This document shows positions 18,033 to 26,500 of a stretch of DNA of 45,764 nucleotides, piece after piece (position 1 is the stretch's first letter; each line of letters begins with the position of its first letter). Made by a program: the position numbers and the translations under genes. The stretch lies in IMG/VR virus record IMGVR_UViG_3300009181_000128, positions 1 through 45,764 of that record, one strand, 5' to 3'. Origin of the DNA: a virus. The notes under the pieces were generated by a model, which worked only from the letters and a program-made list of their open reading frames with translations, was not told the origin of the DNA and made no database searches.

Positions 18033-18572
18033 ATGTCAACAAGTAAAAAGAAAGCGGAACCTATGGTATATGATTTACCTGGAGGATCAAACGAAGTGGA
18101 TTTTGGTACATCACCTATGGGAGAGATGATTGATCCAATTTTCTCATATGATGAGGCGTTGGTTAATCAGATCCAGGATCAGATTGCAGCAAAGAAGGAA
18201 GAAATTAGAACTAAGGTTTATGCAGTTTCTTGCTCGGAAGAGTTATTTGCTAAATACGAAAAATTCATGGGTGAGGATGCTGAATGGAATTCTACCGAAG
18301 CTTTAGGTGTAGTCGAGGTAAATAAACACTTACAAAGAATTAAAAAGGAGGGTATAAAGGATGGCGTTATCTATCTTGGAGCTTTACCTTTAGAAGCAAG
18401 TCATTATTTTTTAAGCAAATCTAGAGGTTCTGGACTTAAAAGCGCTGAGGATTTTTTAAGATTATTCAAGGCTTTTGATCAGGCATTATCAGATGCTAAG
18501 GCTGATGTTACTGAACTAAAAGATTTTGAAAAGAATTTAGCTGCTGCAATGCAGGGGGTTTCTCTTGGATAA
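18033..18572 (+). CDS. Conserved phage protein, unknown function
   Basis: A 179-residue acidic, mainly helical protein without cysteine clusters, signal peptide or membrane segments. It starts with a flexible stretch (MSTSKKKAEPMVYDLPGGS) and ends LAAAMQGVSLG. The start at 18033 is preceded by an A/T-rich leader (AAATAGAAATATG). No promoter of either class is evident in the 47-base gap before it. A strong terminator follows 17 bases after its stop, so the gene ends the operon that includes the sigma factor. The family is not recognised. Confidence 0.7.
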   Translation: MSTSKKKAEPMVYDLPGGSNEVDFGTSPMGEMIDPIFSYDEALVNQIQDQIAAKKEEIRTKVYAVSCSEELFAKYEKFMGEDAEWNSTEALGVVEVNKHLQRIKKEGIKDGVIYLGALPLEASHYFLSKSRGSGLKSAEDFLRLFKAFDQALSDAKADVTELKDFEKNLAAAMQGVSLG

Positions 18573-18588
18573 TATTAATAAAATTAAT

Positions 18589-18621
18589 AAAAAAGCTAGC
18601 CTAATCGCTAGCTTTTTTTTT
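18589..18621 (+). terminator. Intrinsic terminator
   Basis: AAAAAAGCTAGC (18589-18600), loop CTAATC, GCTAGC (18607-18612), then nine T. The A-run pairs with the T-run. Clear end of the sigma-factor operon; a late promoter follows 17 bases later. The loop (CTAATC) resembles that of the terminator at 23306. Confidence 0.9.
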
Positions 18622-18638
18622 GTCTGTAATTTTTTGTA

Positions 18639-18647
18639 GATATATAA
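18639..18647 (+). promoter_or_regulatory. Late promoter motif GATATATAA
   Basis: GATATATAA after TTTTTTGTA, directly downstream of a terminator and 20 bases before ATG 18668. Its place argues against a start at TTG 18620, which would lie upstream of it. Confidence 0.65.
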
Positions 18648-18667
18648 AAAACAAAAAAAGATTTATT

Positions 18668-18967
18668 ATGAAAACAATCGAAAAGATCAAAGCCAATTCT
18701 TGGGCTATCTCTCTTTCGCTTTTAATGATTCTGTTTCTAAGACAGTGCGGAGTAAACAACAGTATCTCGAAAATTGAGAAGCAATCTAAAATACAGAGCC
18801 TTTATATGGACTCTATTTGCACAAAAGTGGAGCTTAAAAAAGCAATAGAAATAGAGGGTTTAAAGGCAGAAAAAAGGATGATTCAATCTACAGATAGGAG
18901 AATCATGGATGTTAATCGTCAATCCGAGATTGATGCTGAAATTAAAAAATTAGAAATATCTAAATAA
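18668..18967 (+). CDS. Small membrane protein with one N-terminal segment
   Basis: A 99-residue protein: short basic N-terminus, one membrane segment (residues 11-25, SWAISLSLLMILFLR), then a charged helical tail of about 70 residues ending EIKKLEISK. This inner-membrane topology with an outward coiled-coil tail is like that of i-spanins and other late membrane proteins, but no lysis partner is identified. I start it at ATG 18668 because the late promoter motif lies at 18639. Its stop overlaps the start of the next membrane protein (TAATG). Confidence 0.7.
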   Translation: MKTIEKIKANSWAISLSLLMILFLRQCGVNNSISKIEKQSKIQSLYMDSICTKVELKKAIEIEGLKAEKRMIQSTDRRIMDVNRQSEIDAEIKKLEISK

Positions 18968-19686
18968 TGAAAAAAGAAAAGACAAGCTATTTTATAATAG
19001 GGACTTTTGTCACTCTATATCTCCTTGTTTCTGTTATATCAACTATACACGTTATAGATTTCTTTAAATTATCTAATCCTACGTGGTTAGCTATAAGCTT
19101 AGCAATTGCATTTGAGGTAGGTGCAGCGGCTTCTCTAGCTTCCGTAATAACTCTAGAGAAGATGAATAAGGGTATAGTTTGGAGTCTTTTTATCATATTG
19201 ACACTTATGCAGGCAATGGGTAATACATACTATGCATATACCCACTTATCGGATTTTCAGGGATGGATAGAACTATTTGGATTAGCGGAAGAGGATCTAA
19301 TATATCAGAAGAGGGTATTATCCATAGCTAGTGGTGCGATACTTCCTATAGTTGCACTTGGATTTATTAAATCTCTGGTAGATTACATAAAACCTTCCGC
19401 TGATATCAATATTGACCAGGAAATCAGTAAAGATGATTATTTTGATGGACTGGATAACATAGAAATACCAGTGTCAAAGACGCCGGTGTCTGTTGGGAAT
19501 ACGAGATTCCGTGATTATAATATTCGGATAAATGATTATACAGACGAAACACCAGCATTAGATGCAGGAAAATCAGACATTTTATTTGATGAAGAAATAG
19601 AATCCGATGTAATACCAGTGATTGGTGTAATAAAAAGTAGAAGCGATACTGCTTATCATGATACTACAGATCCTACTAAATTATAA
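18967..19686 (+). CDS. Four-segment membrane protein, unknown
   Basis: A 239-residue integral membrane protein. Four hydrophobic segments lie at about residues 8-30, 40-63, 69-91 and 117-140, the second with FEVGAAASLASVITL and the third with MQAMGNTYYAY. A soluble, acidic C-terminal tail of about 95 residues follows. It is coupled to the preceding single-pass protein through TAATG, so they probably form a complex in the host inner membrane. A late promoter suggests a role late in infection such as lysis, superinfection control or envelope modification. No known lysis or exclusion family is recognised. Confidence 0.7.
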   Translation: MKKEKTSYFIIGTFVTLYLLVSVISTIHVIDFFKLSNPTWLAISLAIAFEVGAAASLASVITLEKMNKGIVWSLFIILTLMQAMGNTYYAYTHLSDFQGWIELFGLAEEDLIYQKRVLSIASGAILPIVALGFIKSLVDYIKPSADINIDQEISKDDYFDGLDNIEIPVSKTPVSVGNTRFRDYNIRINDYTDETPALDAGKSDILFDEEIESDVIPVIGVIKSRSDTAYHDTTDPTKL

Positions 19687-19701
19687 AATAACCGATAAAA
19701 G

Positions 19702-20376
19702 GTGGCTGATAGCAACATAGAAATTAATGACTTCGACGGGGGTAGTTCGAATACAGGTAATGATACATTTTTCGTAGGCGGAAGTGCAGGATTTGCATTA
19801 GATCCATTAGCTGGCTCAACGGGTGGATTTAATACTGAATACATTAATATTTCTCAGCAGGTTGATGATCTGGAAAGAATAGAGGCTACTTTTAAGAGAT
19901 TTAATGATCCAACGGAATTAAGATTTATAAAGGAATCTTTTAATGTAACAAAGCAGGATAAAACCCTCGATGTACTGGATGTTGCTGATTTTTTTCACCC
20001 TTTGCAGAGTTTTTCCGATTACCAGAAACAAACTATGGTAATAGCACCAAGAGCATCAGCTAATCTTGATCCGTCATCTTTTATAAATACAAACGGAGAG
20101 GTATCTATGATTATAGCTAGAGCATACTATCTTCCTGAAACACCAAGTGAAAGTAAAATACTATTTTGGGATTACAAAGGGACGGAAAGAAACATTATGG
20201 GTGAGCTTATGATTTTAACGGGAGCTATCAAAGAAGGTTATAACTGGAAAGGATGGGATGTTGATCCATTTAGCACTTACGGTCACACAGGAAATGCCAA
20301 TAGTGCATTAGGAGGATTTATTTTTACTAATCCCACAGACTATAATGTAAAACTAACAGTAATAACAGCAAACTAA
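19702..20376 (+). CDS. Putative virion accessory protein A
   Basis: A 224-residue protein with a GTG start in a purine-rich context (AAAAGGTGGCTG). The C-terminal 130 residues are paralogous to the next gene: both have RNIMGELMILTG/TNYMGELMVLTG, a Gly-Trp pair, a GGF-x-F or GGM-x-F turn followed by NP, and a final strand ending V/L-T-V-I or E-I-L-V. The first 95 residues are extra and rich in Gly, Asn, Ser and Asp. Beta-rich, no membrane segment, no catalytic motif. Likely a capsid decoration, fibre or whisker component, judging from composition and neighbours; this is inference. Confidence 0.6.
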   Translation: MADSNIEINDFDGGSSNTGNDTFFVGGSAGFALDPLAGSTGGFNTEYINISQQVDDLERIEATFKRFNDPTELRFIKESFNVTKQDKTLDVLDVADFFHPLQSFSDYQKQTMVIAPRASANLDPSSFINTNGEVSMIIARAYYLPETPSESKILFWDYKGTERNIMGELMILTGAIKEGYNWKGWDVDPFSTYGHTGNANSALGGFIFTNPTDYNVKLTVITAN

Positions 20377-20377
20377 T

Positions 20378-20863
20378 ATGGCAACTCAACCTATAAAATG
20401 TCCCTATGATTTACTGGAAGGATTCAGATTTTACAATGGAAACCTTGTACTAGATAACGGAATGACCAATAATCCTCCGAATTATCTTCTGATGAAGGAT
20501 ATCAAGATGGGTATCGATAACTTTTCAAGAAGTAGAATAACATTAAAACCAGGAGCTTGTTTTCTTTTAAGCCAAACAGATATAGGAAACAACCAGGGAT
20601 ATGTTTCTTTTATAGCGGTTAAAGCTGTGTATCCAGACTTGACCGTAGAATCAAAGAAGTATATAAATTGGACATATCTTAATAATACAAATTATATGGG
20701 TGAACTCATGGTTCTTACTGGCCCAATGTTATCGTCGGTAAGCTCCACTCCTGAGGGATGGAATTTATCCAAACCTAACGTTGTTTTTAATAATGGGGGA
20801 ATGGTTTTTTGTAATCCTAGTGCTGATTTTACTGTCAAATTGGAAATATTGGTCTGCAGATAA
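20378..20863 (+). CDS. Putative virion accessory protein B (paralogue of A)
   Basis: A 161-residue beta-rich protein, starting one base after the previous stop. It corresponds to the C-terminal domain of the preceding protein: ITLKPGACFLLSQTD against MVIAPRASANLDPSS, NYMGELMVLTGP against NIMGELMILTGA, and NNGGMVFCNPSADFTVKLE against a GGFIFTNP segment. So a single domain was duplicated, one copy gaining an N-terminal extension. No enzymatic motif. A virion decoration role is a guess from its fold-like composition. Confidence 0.6.
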   Translation: MATQPIKCPYDLLEGFRFYNGNLVLDNGMTNNPPNYLLMKDIKMGIDNFSRSRITLKPGACFLLSQTDIGNNQGYVSFIAVKAVYPDLTVESKKYINWTYLNNTNYMGELMVLTGPMLSSVSSTPEGWNLSKPNVVFNNGGMVFCNPSADFTVKLEILVCR

Positions 20864-20915
20864 TAAAATGAACCATCCAAATAAATATATAGTAAAAGTT
20901 TCTTGTCCTTAGTTG

Positions 20916-20924
20916 GATATATAA
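20916..20924 (+). promoter_or_regulatory. Late promoter motif GATATATAA
   Basis: GATATATAA, 21 bases before ATG 20946, in an 82-base gap. It probably drives the large protein that ends with the -1 frameshift site and terminator. Confidence 0.6.
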
Positions 20925-20945
20925 TCAGTAAAAAAAAAGTAAACC

Positions 20946-23141
20946 ATGGACTTTATAAACCAAGTTAAAAAATTAAAAGAGCTAACAAAATCAGCTGAGG
21001 TTAAATCCTTATGTGAGAGCTTCCTTAACGGTGGATCCGTTTCTAAGGATGAATTGGTAGCTTCCATCAATGAACATAACATTACAGATATGCAAGAAAA
21101 TACACCGGGAATTGTCAGCCACGTGGATGCTATAAGAAAAGAAGAAAGGGAGATCTCAAAAAGATCTGCAGATTCTCTTATGGAATCATGGGGTGGATTA
21201 GGAAGTAGAAATTCTTCTAATTCTGGATCATACACAGGAAAGAACGAAGCTAAGGAGGATGAAAATGCTTTATCATTATTTGAAAGCATCTCTAAATTAG
21301 ATTCGAATGATGCTGTAACTAAATCTTTCATTGAATCTCAAGGAGTTAAGAATCTTGGAATAATGGAGGCTATAAATAGGATCAAGGGATCATCAATTTA
21401 TAATTATCCCAAAGCTAAAATAGTTTGCGAGCAGTATCAGAATCTTTTATCCAATAGGGGTTTATCTGAATTTGCAGTTATTCATAACTTTATTGCAGAA
21501 CTTGAATCTTTTAGCTGGGATACTTCAGTATTACCTATTGCAGAAGAACTTAAATCGAAAGTTGCAAAATACGCTAGAGAAATTGAGGTTGCTAATGTTT
21601 TAGAGACAATAAAAACAAGTGGTAGCTCATCATTCTATTCCGAATTATCAGAGACTTTAAATACTTGGTTGGTATCTGAAAATAAATCAAATGGTCTTTT
21701 AGTTAAGGGTATATCCAAATGGAATTTTAATCCTGTTATAAGAAATCTTGTTAATTTCTTAAATGCTAACGAGAGCAAAGATACTAGAAAATTAGAAATT
21801 CCTGTAAATGCTCAAGGAGAGTCAAGTGTATCTAAAGTATATTCTCCTGTATTATTTGAAAGTGGTAAAACATTTTTCTATCTTGGTGGTGTGATATTTG
21901 AAGCAACAGAGAATGAATTAAGAAAATTAAGTGATAAGGAAGCTAATAGTCTTTCTCCTGATTATTTGGGATTGATAGAAACATCTAGAAAAAAGCATGT
22001 ATCAGTAAACGAGAATGGTATTTATATTAAGTTTGGTAAGAAGATTGTTAAATTGGACGAGGAGAATGAAGAGATTTCAGTTTACTTAGGTAAGGATAAA
22101 CTTAGATTCGGAAGCATCGGAAATCTAGCTAAGATTTTAGGTCTTGAATCCAGTTCTTATTTTGGAGTTAATGAAAGTGAGGTAGTTGTTGATACAATGA
22201 CACTTTATGCTAATTATTCAAATATAGTTGAATTGGATTTTGCTAAAGGCATCAATTCTAACATCTATGAAGGTGTAGGTGTTAATATTTTCAAATGGAA
22301 TAACCAGATATACATTCAGAAGATTAATGAAGGCATGAGAGAGAATTCTCTTTATAAAGTTAACGGAACTCAGGCAGTTACCATGGTTAAATCTTATCTT
22401 AGATATGATATATCAGAGGGATTAACAGAATTCTTAGAAGGTGACCAAAGAATAAAATCTGTTATGAATAATGACAGAAATAAAGTTTTAGAAAACATAT
22501 CCAAAATAGAGGAAGAACTTAATAAGATTAACGGATTGCTCGAATCAAATTCTCTTTATAAAGGATCGAAACAAATGGTAATAGCTAAGTCTATGTTAGA
22601 AAGGGAGCTTATCGTTCTTAGAGAGAAATGGAATCAAATAAACTCTGAATTAACAAACATCGAATATACCATAAATACCGCTGAGGAACTTAATGTATTC
22701 GAGGACGAAAGATTTAACCTCGGCGATTATATCAAAGTTAAAGAATCTGGTGAAACTGGAAAAATAATATCTGTTGATGGATCATCTGGAAGATATACCA
22801 TTCTTCTTGATAATGGTAAGACCTCCGATTTTTTAGTTAATGAGATAACTGATCTGGAAGAAGCTTTAAGTCAAGCAGCAGAAAAAAATGCTGACTCTGA
22901 GAAGGAATCTGAAGAGGGAGAAGAAGTTAAAGAATCCAATAATTTAAACAAATCAACACTAAGCATCGAAGAACAAAAAAAGTTACTTCAGGATTTTGCT
23001 GATGGTCATTCATTCTCTAAAGCACCAAGAGGAGAAGGAGATAAAGATATAGCAATGGAACTTGATTCTCTTCATGGATACAATATCAGTATGAATGAGG
23101 ACGATTCTTTAGTAGAAGCTGACGACGTAAAAAAAAACTAA
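20946..23141 (+). CDS. Large late protein, probably extended by -1 frameshift
   Basis: A 731-residue acidic, mostly helical protein of unknown function. Visible parts: a helical N-terminus (MDFINQVKKLKELTKSAEVK), a central domain, a long coiled coil at about 510-580 (NKVLENISKIEEELNKINGL and on), and a small beta-barrel-like segment at about 595-640 (GDYIKVKESGETGKIISVDG) resembling KOW/SH3 barrels. The C-terminus is strongly acidic. The stop at 23139-23141 directly follows a run of nine A, and the -1 frame stays open to 23302 with similar composition, so the full product may have 785 residues. It is a late gene; a virion or injected role is possible. Confidence 0.75.
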   Translation: MDFINQVKKLKELTKSAEVKSLCESFLNGGSVSKDELVASINEHNITDMQENTPGIVSHVDAIRKEEREISKRSADSLMESWGGLGSRNSSNSGSYTGKNEAKEDENALSLFESISKLDSNDAVTKSFIESQGVKNLGIMEAINRIKGSSIYNYPKAKIVCEQYQNLLSNRGLSEFAVIHNFIAELESFSWDTSVLPIAEELKSKVAKYAREIEVANVLETIKTSGSSSFYSELSETLNTWLVSENKSNGLLVKGISKWNFNPVIRNLVNFLNANESKDTRKLEIPVNAQGESSVSKVYSPVLFESGKTFFYLGGVIFEATENELRKLSDKEANSLSPDYLGLIETSRKKHVSVNENGIYIKFGKKIVKLDEENEEISVYLGKDKLRFGSIGNLAKILGLESSSYFGVNESEVVVDTMTLYANYSNIVELDFAKGINSNIYEGVGVNIFKWNNQIYIQKINEGMRENSLYKVNGTQAVTMVKSYLRYDISEGLTEFLEGDQRIKSVMNNDRNKVLENISKIEEELNKINGLLESNSLYKGSKQMVIAKSMLERELIVLREKWNQINSELTNIEYTINTAEELNVFEDERFNLGDYIKVKESGETGKIISVDGSSGRYTILLDNGKTSDFLVNEITDLEEALSQAAEKNADSEKESEEGEEVKESNNLNKSTLSIEEQKKLLQDFADGHSFSKAPRGEGDKDIAMELDSLHGYNISMNEDDSLVEADDVKKN
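23129..23138 (+). other. Candidate -1 frameshift site (A9C slippery run)
   Basis: Nine A then C, read in frame as GTA AAA AAA AAC TAA. It contains both A AAA AAA and A AAA AAC, classic -1 slippery heptamers, directly before the stop. Polymerase slippage or a one-base assembly error in the homopolymer would give the same joined frame. Confidence 0.55.
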
Positions 23142-23302
23142 GCCGCAACTTTTATTTCGCTCCAAAAGCGGAAAATCAGAATAAATCAGGCAAAACTTTC
23201 GTCCAATCTTCCGAAGGAAAACTTAGTAAAGCACCTGACGGAAAAAGCGTAATAGATGATGAGGAGGAAGATTCAGATAAACCTGATGAATCCAAAGAAT
23301 AA
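23135..23302 (+). CDS. Extension frame of the large late protein
   Basis: After a -1 shift in the A-run, 55 more residues follow: a segment beginning KLSRNFYFAPKAENQNKSG, then KLSKAPDGKSVIDDEEED, ending DESKE. Acidic composition and the motif SKAPDG, echoing SKAPRG shortly before the stop, show it belongs to the same protein. There is no independent start codon. The frame ends 3 bases before a terminator stem, which is where the gene would be expected to end. Whether it is programmed recoding or an assembly slip cannot be decided here. Confidence 0.6.
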   Translation, partial: KLSRNFYFAPKAENQNKSGKTFVQSSEGKLSKAPDGKSVIDDEEEDSDKPDESKE

Positions 23303-23305
23303 TAT

Positions 23306-23338
23306 AAAGAATGTAGCTAATCGCTACATTCTTTTTTT
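23306..23338 (+). terminator. Intrinsic terminator
   Basis: AAAGAATGTAGC (23306-23317), loop TAATC, GCTACATTC (23323-23331) and seven T. Strong 9-bp stem plus A/T pairing. It closes the operon of the large protein and supports 23302 as the true gene end. Confidence 0.9.
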
Positions 23339-23394
23339 ATGAAATCTTTCCCCTATTTTTAACTAAGATTATAAACCAAACTAATTAAACTTTA

Positions 23395-23754
23395 ATGGCA
23401 AAAGAATATGTTAAAAACAGCGAATTATTAGCCGCTGTTATCGAATCCAAGAATAACGGTAAGCTTACTCCTGCTACTATCGGTATGTTTAATTTAATGA
23501 TATCTGGTATTGCTAAAAAAATGTCATATAAGGATCCTGAAGATAGAGAGGACTGCATGGCTTTTGCTATGGAAGATCTATGTAAATATTGGAATAGATT
23601 CAATCCGGAGAAATCAAACAATCCTTTTGCTTATTTTACACAAATAGCTAAAAATGGATTTGCTAAAGGATGGAAAAAATTACATCCACCAAAGAATCCC
23701 AAGACAATACCATTTAGCTACATTACTGGCGACGACAATTCGTATAATATCTAA
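23395..23754 (+). CDS. 55: Late-transcription sigma factor (T4 gp55-like)
   Basis: A 119-residue protein matching the core of T4 gp55, the sigma factor that directs host RNA polymerase to late promoters. Matching stretches: VKNSELLAAVIESK against VNNKELLQAIIDWK in T4, TIGMFNLMISGIAKKMSY against the TIGLAIMLIAEGLSKRF region, and NNPFAYFTQIAKNGFAKG against KNPHAYITQACFNAFVQ. These cover the sigma region 2-like part that binds the beta-prime coiled coil and reads the -10 element. It is shorter than T4 gp55 (185), lacking the C-terminal tail that contacts the sliding clamp in T4. The likely target is the GATATATA motif found before late operons here. It heads a group with gp4 and the portal genes. 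Confidence 0.8.
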   Translation: MAKEYVKNSELLAAVIESKNNGKLTPATIGMFNLMISGIAKKMSYKDPEDREDCMAFAMEDLCKYWNRFNPEKSNNPFAYFTQIAKNGFAKGWKKLHPPKNPKTIPFSYITGDDNSYNI

Positions 23755-23763
23755 TCGAAAACT

Positions 23764-24249
23764 ATGACCGATATTAAAAAGGTAAAACCTAATGGTGAAT
23801 ATCGATCTGGAAAATATGATCCTAAGAATCCCGAAAAGTATATTGGTGATATTCATAATATCATCTATAGATCATCATGGGAGTATAGATTTTGCATGTA
23901 TTGCGATACTAATGATGCTATACTTAAATGGAGTTCGGAGCCTGTTGCTATAGACTACTATAATCCACTCGATAAGAAGGAGCATAAGTATAATGTTGAT
24001 TTCTATATAAAGGTTCTTAAAGAGGATCAGCAAACACAGGACTGGATAATCGAAATAAAACCAGATAATCAAACAAAAAAACCTCTATATGAAGGTATAA
24101 TGACAGTAGCAAAGCTGAAGTCTTATAATAGAAATATGCAAATATGGATAACGAATCAGGCTAAGTTTAAAGCTGCTAGGGATTGGGCAGAAAAAAGAGA
24201 TTATAGATTTGGTGTTATTGGCGAGGATTTTCTATTTAAAAGCAAGTAA
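23764..24249 (+). CDS. 4: Head completion nuclease-fold protein (gp4-like)
   Basis: A 161-residue protein of the T4 gp4 head-completion family (T4: 150 residues). It shares the opening SGKYDPKNPEKYIGDIHNI with the SGKWVPKNISKYRGD region of T4, then YRSSWEYRF (E40), KYNVDFYIK (D79) and WIIEIKP (E97, K99). These E/D/ExK positions are those of a TnsA-like PD-(D/E)XK nuclease fold, and they look intact. In T4 the protein finishes DNA-filled heads before tail joining. It follows the gp55-like gene by 9 bases and overlaps the next gene by one base. Confidence 0.88.
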   Translation: MTDIKKVKPNGEYRSGKYDPKNPEKYIGDIHNIIYRSSWEYRFCMYCDTNDAILKWSSEPVAIDYYNPLDKKEHKYNVDFYIKVLKEDQQTQDWIIEIKPDNQTKKPLYEGIMTVAKLKSYNRNMQIWITNQAKFKAARDWAEKRDYRFGVIGEDFLFKSK

Positions 24250-24851
24250 TGTACAAAGATTTAGTATTAGAATATAAGAATGATCCCAAGAACACTGGAA
24301 ATATTTATAATATAACCAATGATTTTTTTCTTGGCAAGTATTTTAAAAACGGCAATCCGGATAAAAAATTTAAACCACCATTCGTCCCTGGCGAGATATA
24401 TTCCTTTAATTACCAGACTGACAGTAAAATAACTGAGAAGAGACCATTCATAGACAGGATGCCTTTGGTTATTTGTACCGATGTATTTGAAACGAAAGAA
24501 TCTGGACTTATATTAAAGGGTATAGATATAATAACGGTTCCACTTAGAACCAGAGTTGATATACTGGGTAAGATATATGATAATTTTACTGAGCAGTTAA
24601 AGAATAATGATGCGACATATAGAAAGGGAGGTGAGAGAACACCCATAAATTTAAAGGATAAGGTTTTAACAAATCTTCTTAGAAATACTGGATATACTAA
24701 ATCATTGTTTGGTTTTAAGACAGGATTCGCAAAGGATATAAAAATAATAGACTTCTCAGACTGGTCTAAAGTGCCATATTTGACAGTAAATTTTATAGAG
24801 GGCTTGAATGTGCAGGAGATATATAAACAATATCAATCGAAATTAATTTAA
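24249..24851 (+). CDS. Conserved phage protein, possible head or baseplate component
   Basis: A 200-residue protein with a pattern seen in many T4-like phages: PGEIYSFNYQTDSK, then KRPFIDRMPLVICTDVF, then GLILKGIDI. The last two thirds are mixed alpha/beta and basic. Its position after gp4 corresponds to gp53 (baseplate wedge) in T4, but I see no convincing gp53 similarity; a DNA-end protector or head-tail joining role is equally possible. Start overlaps the gp4 stop by one base (TAATG), showing coupling. The 3' part holds a GATATATAA motif that may serve the portal genes. Confidence 0.65.
   Translation: MYKDLVLEYKNDPKNTGNIYNITNDFFLGKYFKNGNPDKKFKPPFVPGEIYSFNYQTDSKITEKRPFIDRMPLVICTDVFETKESGLILKGIDIITVPLRTRVDILGKIYDNFTEQLKNNDATYRKGGERTPINLKDKVLTNLLRNTGYTKSLFGFKTGFAKDIKIIDFSDWSKVPYLTVNFIEGLNVQEIYKQYQSKLI
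24818..24826 (+). promoter_or_regulatory. Possible late promoter inside the gene before the portal
   Basis: GATATATAA lies in the last codons of the preceding gene, 59 bases before the portal start. Because it is inside coding sequence the match may be accidental; the spacing is longer than at the other late motifs. Confidence 0.3.
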
Positions 24852-24885
24852 AAATATCGATAGAATGTATAAATCAATTTATTAA

Positions 24886-26496
24886 ATGGCTGGTTTTGTA
24901 GAAAATAATAATACATCACAGACTCCTGTAATGCAGAGGATCAGGGATTCCGTAAGGAAACTTAGTACCTTTGGTATGAAGTACGATGACATGGTCATTC
25001 GTAATTCACAAGCAGTTGGTGTTACAGAGGCAGCTTTCTTAAATAAGAATAAATCTAATGTCGAGGACGAGAGCATGTTATGGACTCTTGCCAAGCAGGA
25101 TATATCATCCCGACAATTTATAGGGTACTTTGATAAGGACTACAAAGGGAAAAGAGATTTTCTTAGAAAATTTTCACTTAATCCCGAGATAGAATGGGTT
25201 TTAGATACCGTTTGTGACGAGGCTATTTCTTATGATTCATCAAACTTTTTTGCTTACCCTGATTTTATAGATCTTAGCGATATTAACGATAAGCTTAAGG
25301 ATGATTTATATAACACATATAAGACATTATATGACACGTGGGGATTTTCTGATGATATTACCGCATGGCAATATTTTAGACAATTTATAATAGACGGATT
25401 TTTAGCATTCGAGATAATCTACGACGATAAGGGACAGAATATAATAGGATTCAAGGAGCTTGATGCTATTACACTTATTCCTAGCGTCGAGAAACAGATA
25501 GATGGTAGCTTCATGAGTACATGGACACAATACCCGCAGGATCCTAAAAAGAAAAGAGTACTTTACGAACCTCAGATCATTTACATCTCCTATGCTAAGG
25601 GTAATTCAATTTCAAGGATAAGTTACATTGAGAGATTGATAAGACCGTATAACATCCTTAGAATAATGGAATACACCAGAGTTATCTGGTCTGTTATGAA
25701 TGCTTCATTTAAGCTTAAGATGACAGTTCCTATCGGATCTAAATCTCAACAAAAAGGTATGCAGACTCTAGGGGAGTTAATGAGTATCTATAAGGAGGAC
25801 ATTGAGCTTAATGATGAAAGCGGTGAATTAACAATAGACGGAAGGCCTAAGATTCAGTTCTATAAGAATTATTTAATGCCATCAGGTGTAAATGGAACAC
25901 CTACTATAGAACCAATAACAACCGATGGGCCTAATCTAAATGATCCGCAACCTCTAGCTTATTTCTTCGATAAATTTATACTGGAATCTAAAGTTCCACC
26001 ATCAAGATTCCATAATCCTGACGGAGGTAGCACATCTCCATATTCGAATGGTGCTGAAGGATTAGATAAAGAGGAAATAAGATTCTCCAAATTTATATCC
26101 AGATTAAGATCAGTTTTCCAGGAGATAATGATTAAACCTCTTTGGATACAAATGGCAAAGAAATATCCTAAATTGGAAGACGACTTTATGTTTAAGAGTC
26201 AATTAGGATTAGACTATTTTTCTGATAATCCATTTAAGCTTAATCAGGAAATGGATATGATGAATAAGAGGAAGGAAGGTATATCAGCGATGGGTGGATT
26301 ACTTGGCGACGAGGAAAAACCATATTTTTCTAATGCTTTTCTTATAGAGACATTCCTTGGTATGTCTAAGCAGGACATAGATGCTAATAAAGAAGCCCTC
26401 GAAAGAAAGGCAAAGGAGAAGAAAAAGGAAGAGGAAAAAGGCAAAGAAGGTGGAGAGAAAAAAGAGGGTGAAGAAGCACCCGAAGTAACACTATAA
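24886..26496 (+). CDS. 20: Portal protein, copy 1 (gp20-like)
   Basis: A 536-residue portal protein (T4 gp20: 524). It carries the family segments LRKFSLNPEIEWVLDTVCDE, WQYFRQFIIDGFLAFEIIYD, IIYISYAKGNSISRISYIER, then the RPYNILRIMEYTRVIW stem helix, MQTLGELMSIYKEDIEL and QFYKNYLMPSG. The portal ring is the DNA channel, the packaging motor dock and the nucleus for prohead assembly. The C-terminus is Lys/Glu-rich and ends APEVTL. A full-length paralogue follows after 4 bases. Nothing suggests that either copy is degraded, so the ring may be mixed or the copies may act at different stages. Confidence 0.93.
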   Translation: MAGFVENNNTSQTPVMQRIRDSVRKLSTFGMKYDDMVIRNSQAVGVTEAAFLNKNKSNVEDESMLWTLAKQDISSRQFIGYFDKDYKGKRDFLRKFSLNPEIEWVLDTVCDEAISYDSSNFFAYPDFIDLSDINDKLKDDLYNTYKTLYDTWGFSDDITAWQYFRQFIIDGFLAFEIIYDDKGQNIIGFKELDAITLIPSVEKQIDGSFMSTWTQYPQDPKKKRVLYEPQIIYISYAKGNSISRISYIERLIRPYNILRIMEYTRVIWSVMNASFKLKMTVPIGSKSQQKGMQTLGELMSIYKEDIELNDESGELTIDGRPKIQFYKNYLMPSGVNGTPTIEPITTDGPNLNDPQPLAYFFDKFILESKVPPSRFHNPDGGSTSPYSNGAEGLDKEEIRFSKFISRLRSVFQEIMIKPLWIQMAKKYPKLEDDFMFKSQLGLDYFSDNPFKLNQEMDMMNKRKEGISAMGGLLGDEEKPYFSNAFLIETFLGMSKQDIDANKEALERKAKEKKKEEEKGKEGGEKKEGEEAPEVTL

Positions 26497-26500
26497 TAAG

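Noticed and set aside
18620-18667. A longer reading of the small membrane protein starting at TTG 18620
   Set aside because: The TTG lies in the terminator T-run and upstream of the late promoter motif at 18639; ATG 18668 has an A/T-rich leader and the right spacing.
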